A stretch of 64,000 nt of DNA from Atrina japonica. Taxonomy: Eukaryota > Mollusca > Bivalvia > Pterioida > Pinnidae. The position numbers were made by a program, and so were the translations under genes. Position 1 is the first letter of the stretch; every line of letters begins with the position of its first letter. The stretch spans positions 186,001 to 250,000 of the forward strand of contig BROG01000156.1 in NCBI GenBank assembly GCA_030159075.1, read 5' to 3'. Shown piece after piece: positions 58,908 through 64,000 of the stretch. The notes under the pieces are model-generated. The model was not told the origin of the DNA, did no database searches, and was given only the letters and a program-made list of their open reading frames with translations.

Positions 58908-60359
58908 CACCTGCGATTTGTCTTATCTCTGTTTTTAAGTAAATGGTGAACAATTAGCAAACACTGACATCAAGTATACCTGTATTTAGTATCCGTGCCA
59001 AATATATTTGCATGAGAGAGGAGTGACAGTGTAGATTTTCACGAAGACGCGAATGTTTTTTATTACACACGATCGTCTAACTTCTTGTCGACATACAATA
59101 TTCCAAGCAGGTGTGAAACCCAAAGTCGGCATTATATTGCCCCCGAACTCGCCCATACACCTGCCTCATTGTAATCAAGTGGCACAATTTTACCGATCCA
59201 TTTAAGCGAGGGCAAAGGCCGCGGTATGGAGGAATCATTATACGCTAGCTAAATATCACTATTACCCACTACGTTTGTCTTTGACAAAAGAAAACAATGA
59301 ACGATTAATCAAAATAGAATATAAAAACTACTCATCACTGATATTGTAAATTTGGCGTAAGCTAGTCACGGGATTTGCACCTGCGAAAGAAGTGCCTGTA
59401 AATAAAAAATAGAGATATGTATGATTACCAGTTTAGCATCATTTTCAGTCGTATTTTTTTTTACTTTCTCCTTTAAACCGATATACGTATGTACATGTTT
59501 CTGTATTGACATATATGAATGAAAATCCTGGCAGCATGTTTAAGAGAGGAAAATAATACTTTTGTGTATACGACAGGTAGCATTATGGTATAAGCACTTA
59601 CTTGAGATGACTCGCATTAGCATTTTACAAGTTTAATTGAATTTTTTGCATTTTAAATGCGCGCACCTGCCACGGAACCTGTCGCGGTCAATGTTAAAAA
59701 AGGAACCCATTCAGCCTCATTATACTGTGATTTTGACGTATGTATTAAAATATGGTATCCGAATTATTTATTGGCATTAGACAGAGATACGTCGATTTGA
59801 TTGAATTGGGATCATAGCCCCGTTGTGATAAGCATGGCGATATACAACAAAATCAAAGTGTAAAATAACAAAAAATAACACTTCAGAATGTCTCATTCAA
59901 ATTCATGATATTTATCAAAGGTGTGAAAGGAGGTATTGAAAAAAGAAAAATGTGTTTGTAGTATTACGGCAATCGCCCACTCATGCATGTAACGGGGAAA
60001 CTAGGCTGGTGGAATATTGCCGAAATTTTTAAATACATGGTGTCGAAGGTCGGCCTCTAAAACGTTAAGGACGAAAGCAACTTTAAATATGTCTCACTTA
60101 TTATTTACAGTACATTGGATTCAATTGAATCTCAAATACACCTGCAACAGGCTATCAACACGTTAGCATGTACGACCTTAAAAGGGCATACCAATCACAG
60201 GATATTACCCTGTAGCCAACATCCTTGGAGTTAAAATTATAAAAAAAAGGTTAAAGAAATGTAATGTATTACAACTGTGGTAAAGTATCCTGCCCTTTTT
60301 AGATTGTAGCCAAACGATGATGCAAAATAACTAAAATTCCATAATAACTAAGACACCTG
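58908..60359 (+). promoter_or_regulatory. homotypic cluster of seven CACCTGC/GCAGGTG sites downstream of snail
   Basis: CACCTG at 58908, 59158, 59378, 59664, 60139 and 60354 and CAGGTG at 59108. All seven extend to CACCTGC on one strand, the high-affinity form for Snail and some bHLH factors. The block has few repeats. Candidate long-range (7.9-9.3 kb) enhancer with possible autoregulation. Confidence 0.5.
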
Positions 60360-60399
60360 CTCCACGTGCGTGACAAAGACAATTATAATTCCAATTGGA

Positions 60400-61740
60400 A
60401 TTTTCCTAAATTTTCCTAATTTTTATGCCTTCTTTTTGTACCTGTAAAACACACTGAAAGGAACAAGTGTTCAATTGCCAAAGAATTTACCTACGTAAAA
60501 CGGAAAAGAAAAAGCAAGAAGTAAATTGTGTAGATTTTGCCCCACATGGACATTTTTCACTATAATCGTATTCAATCTTAATGTAAAACTGATTTTGATA
60601 AAGGAATACATGACAGTTATAATTTAAGGTTATTGCTGATATAGAATTACAATGGAGCTACCTCGTCATGTTTATGTGTAAATGATAGGTGTTTATTAAA
60701 TAATTTGATATTAAGATTTAAGAGAATGCATATACCAGGTTTCCCTTGGATCCCGAGAGCAGATATATAATAATGGTGCCATACGGAGTCTAAACCCTTT
60801 AACCATAGAAAATGCAAGCATAGTCTTGTATATTTTTGTTGTCAAAAACATTAGACTAGATAGGATTTTGTAAAGGTTAAAATCATTATCAGAATTAAGG
60901 TCTTTATCAAATCTTTTAACTCTTTTCACAAGACAAAACAAGCTGAAAAGTAGCCACAAAAATCAGTAATTCAGACGCGTTCATAAGGTGACTGATTAAT
61001 CCGATTCGGTTATACCACTTGACCAAAGAATAATATATATTATCCAAGTCACAAAAATCAAAGAGGTTTATCAAACAATGAGATATATGTATATCTTACA
61101 AGTACTTAAGGCTATCTTTTAGTAACGGATTATGAAACTAATGCCGGTCCAAAATAGATAAAAGATATATAGACCCTTAATGCGTGTTTAACAATAAAAT
61201 AGATTACCTCTCTACTACACTTGTTTAACATAAGCATAATGTACCTATAAGGTGTATTTAAGTTTTGTTTTTAAAAATGTCTACTTCAGAATATGTATTC
61301 TAAACAAATATCGTTTCATCCACGCACAAGCATGTCCGGGAGGAAATGTCGCTTTACGATTTGACTTCAGAGTAATATTTGATTTAAAAGTTCTTACCAA
61401 ATGAATTTAATAACTCTATAAACAAAAACAAATAAGCGTATCATTGCTCAATTATTGTTGTCTTTTTGTATAATCACTAAATATAGATAGCGATAATCCT
61501 ATTCATTTTTTGCTGGGTCATTATAATAGCATAAATATTAAACAAATTGAAATTCTGCCCAATGTTAGTCTTAATAGTAAACCCATCATATGGATGACAA
61601 TTTTCTTCTACCAGTGAAATCGTTGTGGATGTAGATATACTATAGGAGTTGACTTCATGCCTATACCATATAGTTAGATATGATCAAATGATATTGGCCG
61701 ATAGTTAAGAAACATTATATTACCATTTACCTACAATAAC
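60400..61740. other. intergenic, no gene recognised
   Basis: AT-rich, nothing supported. Confidence 0.5.
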
Positions 61741-61741
61741 C

Positions 61742-61841
<100 letters not shown>

Positions 61842-61850
61842 TGACGCGTC

Positions 61851-61980
61851 AAGCGAAAAGGGCCCTCATCCATGACATATTTGACCAAATCGGGTTTTCC
61901 CTCTTTTTTCATCTGTAGCCTATACTGGAAAGGTAAACTAATTTGAATATGTCATTGTCACGTAGGTCCCTTTTCGCTTA
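61851..61980. mobile_element. 130-base MITE between two microsatellites
   Basis: Inverted ends: AAGCGAAAAGGGCCCTCATC and GGTCCCTTTTCGCTT, with inner ATGACATATT also inverted (about 34-base arms, several mismatches). Confidence 0.7.
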
Positions 61981-61983
61981 AAG

Positions 61984-62099
<116 letters not shown>

Positions 62100-62119
62100 A
62101 TATATATATGGATGGTTGA

Positions 62120-64000
62120 AAAACAAATTTGTGAAAAAGTATTAAACATTTAGCCACTTATAACCCCAGCTATTACCAATATTGTTTTTGGAGGGTATAT
62201 ATTTTCAGAAAATGCTACAAATTGAGCTTTATTAGCACTCTGGCCACTTAGGAGTTTGGGGTAAAAACCATAGAAAATAAAGAAAAAATGCAAATATATG
62301 GAAATATACAATTAATCCTTCATTTAAGGTCTTTTTTGCAATATAATAATTGTATGGCAGATGACTTAAGATGGGCACAATAAACATAAGTTAACTATAA
62401 TTGAAGTATTAATAGGTTTTCCAGTTTTCAACAATTTCTGTTAAAATTTCTTGCTTTTGCCTAAAATCTCCTAAACTTTCAAACAGCCAGAGTTCTGACT
62501 TAATCCGTTTTGAATCTTTTTTTAATTTTTTTGGGGCATAAATACCATCAAAATACAATTTGTGAAAAACTGGGGTTGTTAGTGGTATAAATTTATATAA
62601 ATATAAATATAAATATATATATTACAGATTTCTGCTTTAAACTTTGGGTTTAGGCCGCCACGAAACAAAACATCTAACACGCTGACACTGATTGTTGAAT
62701 ATACCAATAATCATCAATTAAAATATTTACTATATCATCATTCCTTGTATTGCAAAAAGAGATCATAGATGGAGGATTAACCCTGGTGTTCCAATTTTCA
62801 ACAACTTTTGTTAATGTTTCAGCTAAAAACTCCTTAACCCCTATGGCTAGAGTGCTAACATGTCTTATTTTGTAGGAATTTTGATAAACATTCAGAAGAA
62901 AACATACCATCCAAAATAGCCCTTGGTAATAATTGGGGTATTTAGTCTAAAAGGAAATAAACTTTTCACAGATTTCTGTTTAAAATATTGTTCTTTACCT
63001 TATAAAACCACATTCGATAGACAATGGTGGTTTGATAGACCAATACTTATTATTCCAGATATTTGTCATTCAACAATTAAACGCATTGCAAAAAGCCATA
63101 ATAAATGAAGGATTATTTGAGATTTTTGTTACTATTTTATGGTTTTACCGCAAAACTCTTGAATATAGGAATATAGTGCTAATATGGGTCATTTTGTAGC
63201 ATTTCTATGAAGCTTTCTGACAAGCATACCCTCCAAAATACCTCTTGATAAAGACTAGGGTTTTTAGTGGCCAACAGTATTTTTTTTCACAGATCTCGTT
63301 TAAAAAATTGGTTTTTACTCCCCCAAACACCACATTTGAAACATAATGATTGTGTAACGGGACAATACTTCTAATTTTAGATATCAATACAATCATTAAA
63401 CTCATTGCAAAAAGGGCAATAAATGAAGGACTAATTGAGGTTTTCCAGTTTTCAGTGATTTTTGTATTTTATTTCTATGTTTTTACATAAAACAACTCTT
63501 GAATGCCATAGAGGCTAGAGTGCTAACGTGGCTCATTTTGTAGCATTTGATAAATTTTCAGATAAGCATACCTTCCAGAATCCCCTTTGATAAACATTGA
63601 GGTTTTCAGTTGCCTAAAGCGTAGTCATCTTTTACATAGATTTCTATTTAAGAAATTGGAGTTTTACCCTAAAACATCAAATTTGATTCACAGTGGTTGT
63701 TTAACGGGTTATTACTTATCATTGTTAATTTTTACGGTTTTTACCTCAATACACTAACTTAAATAAAACAATTCATTGGTTTTTAGGTCATACTTATCAT
63801 GTAAGCTATCTGCTATACAAGTATTACTTTAATTCCAAAAAGACCTTAAATGAAAACTGAATTGTTAATTTCAATTTTCAGCCATTTCTGTTAATTTTAT
63901 ATGGTTTTTACCCTAAAACCCCCATGTGGTCACAGAGCTTACAAGGCTCAATTTGTAGCATTTATGATAGGCTTTCTGAAAAACATACACATCAAAAGCA
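62120..64000 (+). repeat. degenerate satellite, ~330-420-base units, first unit inverted
   Basis: Landmarks GCTAGAGTGCTAAC, CTCATTTTGTAGCATTT, CAAGCATACCCTCCAAAATA and CACAGATTTCTGTTTAAA recur near 62845, 63174, 63508 and 63935. At about 62200-62300 the same landmarks (GCTACAAATTGAGC, TTAGCACTCTGGCC) appear on the opposite strand. It continues past the window. Confidence 0.8.

Overview
This is eukaryotic, AT-rich, intron-rich and repeat-rich DNA. The recognisable proteins and the tRNA-derived SINEs, foldback elements and long GA/CT and AT microsatellites suggest a lophotrochozoan, most likely a bivalve mollusc; the species cannot be read from the sequence. Two real protein-coding genes are visible, arranged head to head about 32 kb apart.

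Left part (1-15.2 kb, minus strand): the first 14 coding exons of an ANKRD27/VARP orthologue. I rebuilt them from splice sites, reading phase and protein similarity. They join without a break in phase into 482 codons plus one base: the N-terminal domain, the whole VPS9 (Rab guanine-exchange) domain and the first CHPLC-type Zn-fingernail (the retromer VPS29-binding motif of VARP). The ankyrin repeats lie beyond the left edge. The introns hold SINEs, foldback/MITE elements and an unusual set of tandem arrays that include copies of this gene's own exon ends and splice sites.

Middle (15.2-46.9 kb): no gene I can recognise. It holds a hAT-like element, several copies of a TA-flanked MITE family (ends CTGTATACC), four SINE insertions or fragments plus a truncated tRNA-like unit, two clear target-site duplications, perfect hairpins, AT and AAT microsatellites and older interspersed repeats. 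One small two-exon open frame near 25.6 kb is a weak candidate.

Right part (46.9-51.0 kb, plus strand): a complete snail-family repressor gene in two exons, 450 residues. It has an N-terminal SNAG motif and five zinc fingers of the Snail/Slug class; all five fingers are in exon 2. The intron starts with a 116-base CT microsatellite. Downstream, 51-61.7 kb has no recognisable gene but is rich in CACCTG/CAGGTG hexamers, the Snail and bHLH target. Seven sites between 58.9 and 60.4 kb all share the core CACCTGC, and four more lie at 52.2-52.5 kb, so these are candidate snail enhancers, possibly autoregulatory. The window ends in a degenerate satellite of about 330-420-base units (62.1-64.0 kb).

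The two genes have no known direct functional link: VARP acts in endosomal sorting (Rab21 exchange, Rab32/38, VAMP7, retromer) and Snail is a nuclear repressor. The most unusual feature is the repeated tandem duplication of exon-intron boundaries inside VARP, which gives ladders of candidate splice sites spaced 83, 95 and 30 bases apart.
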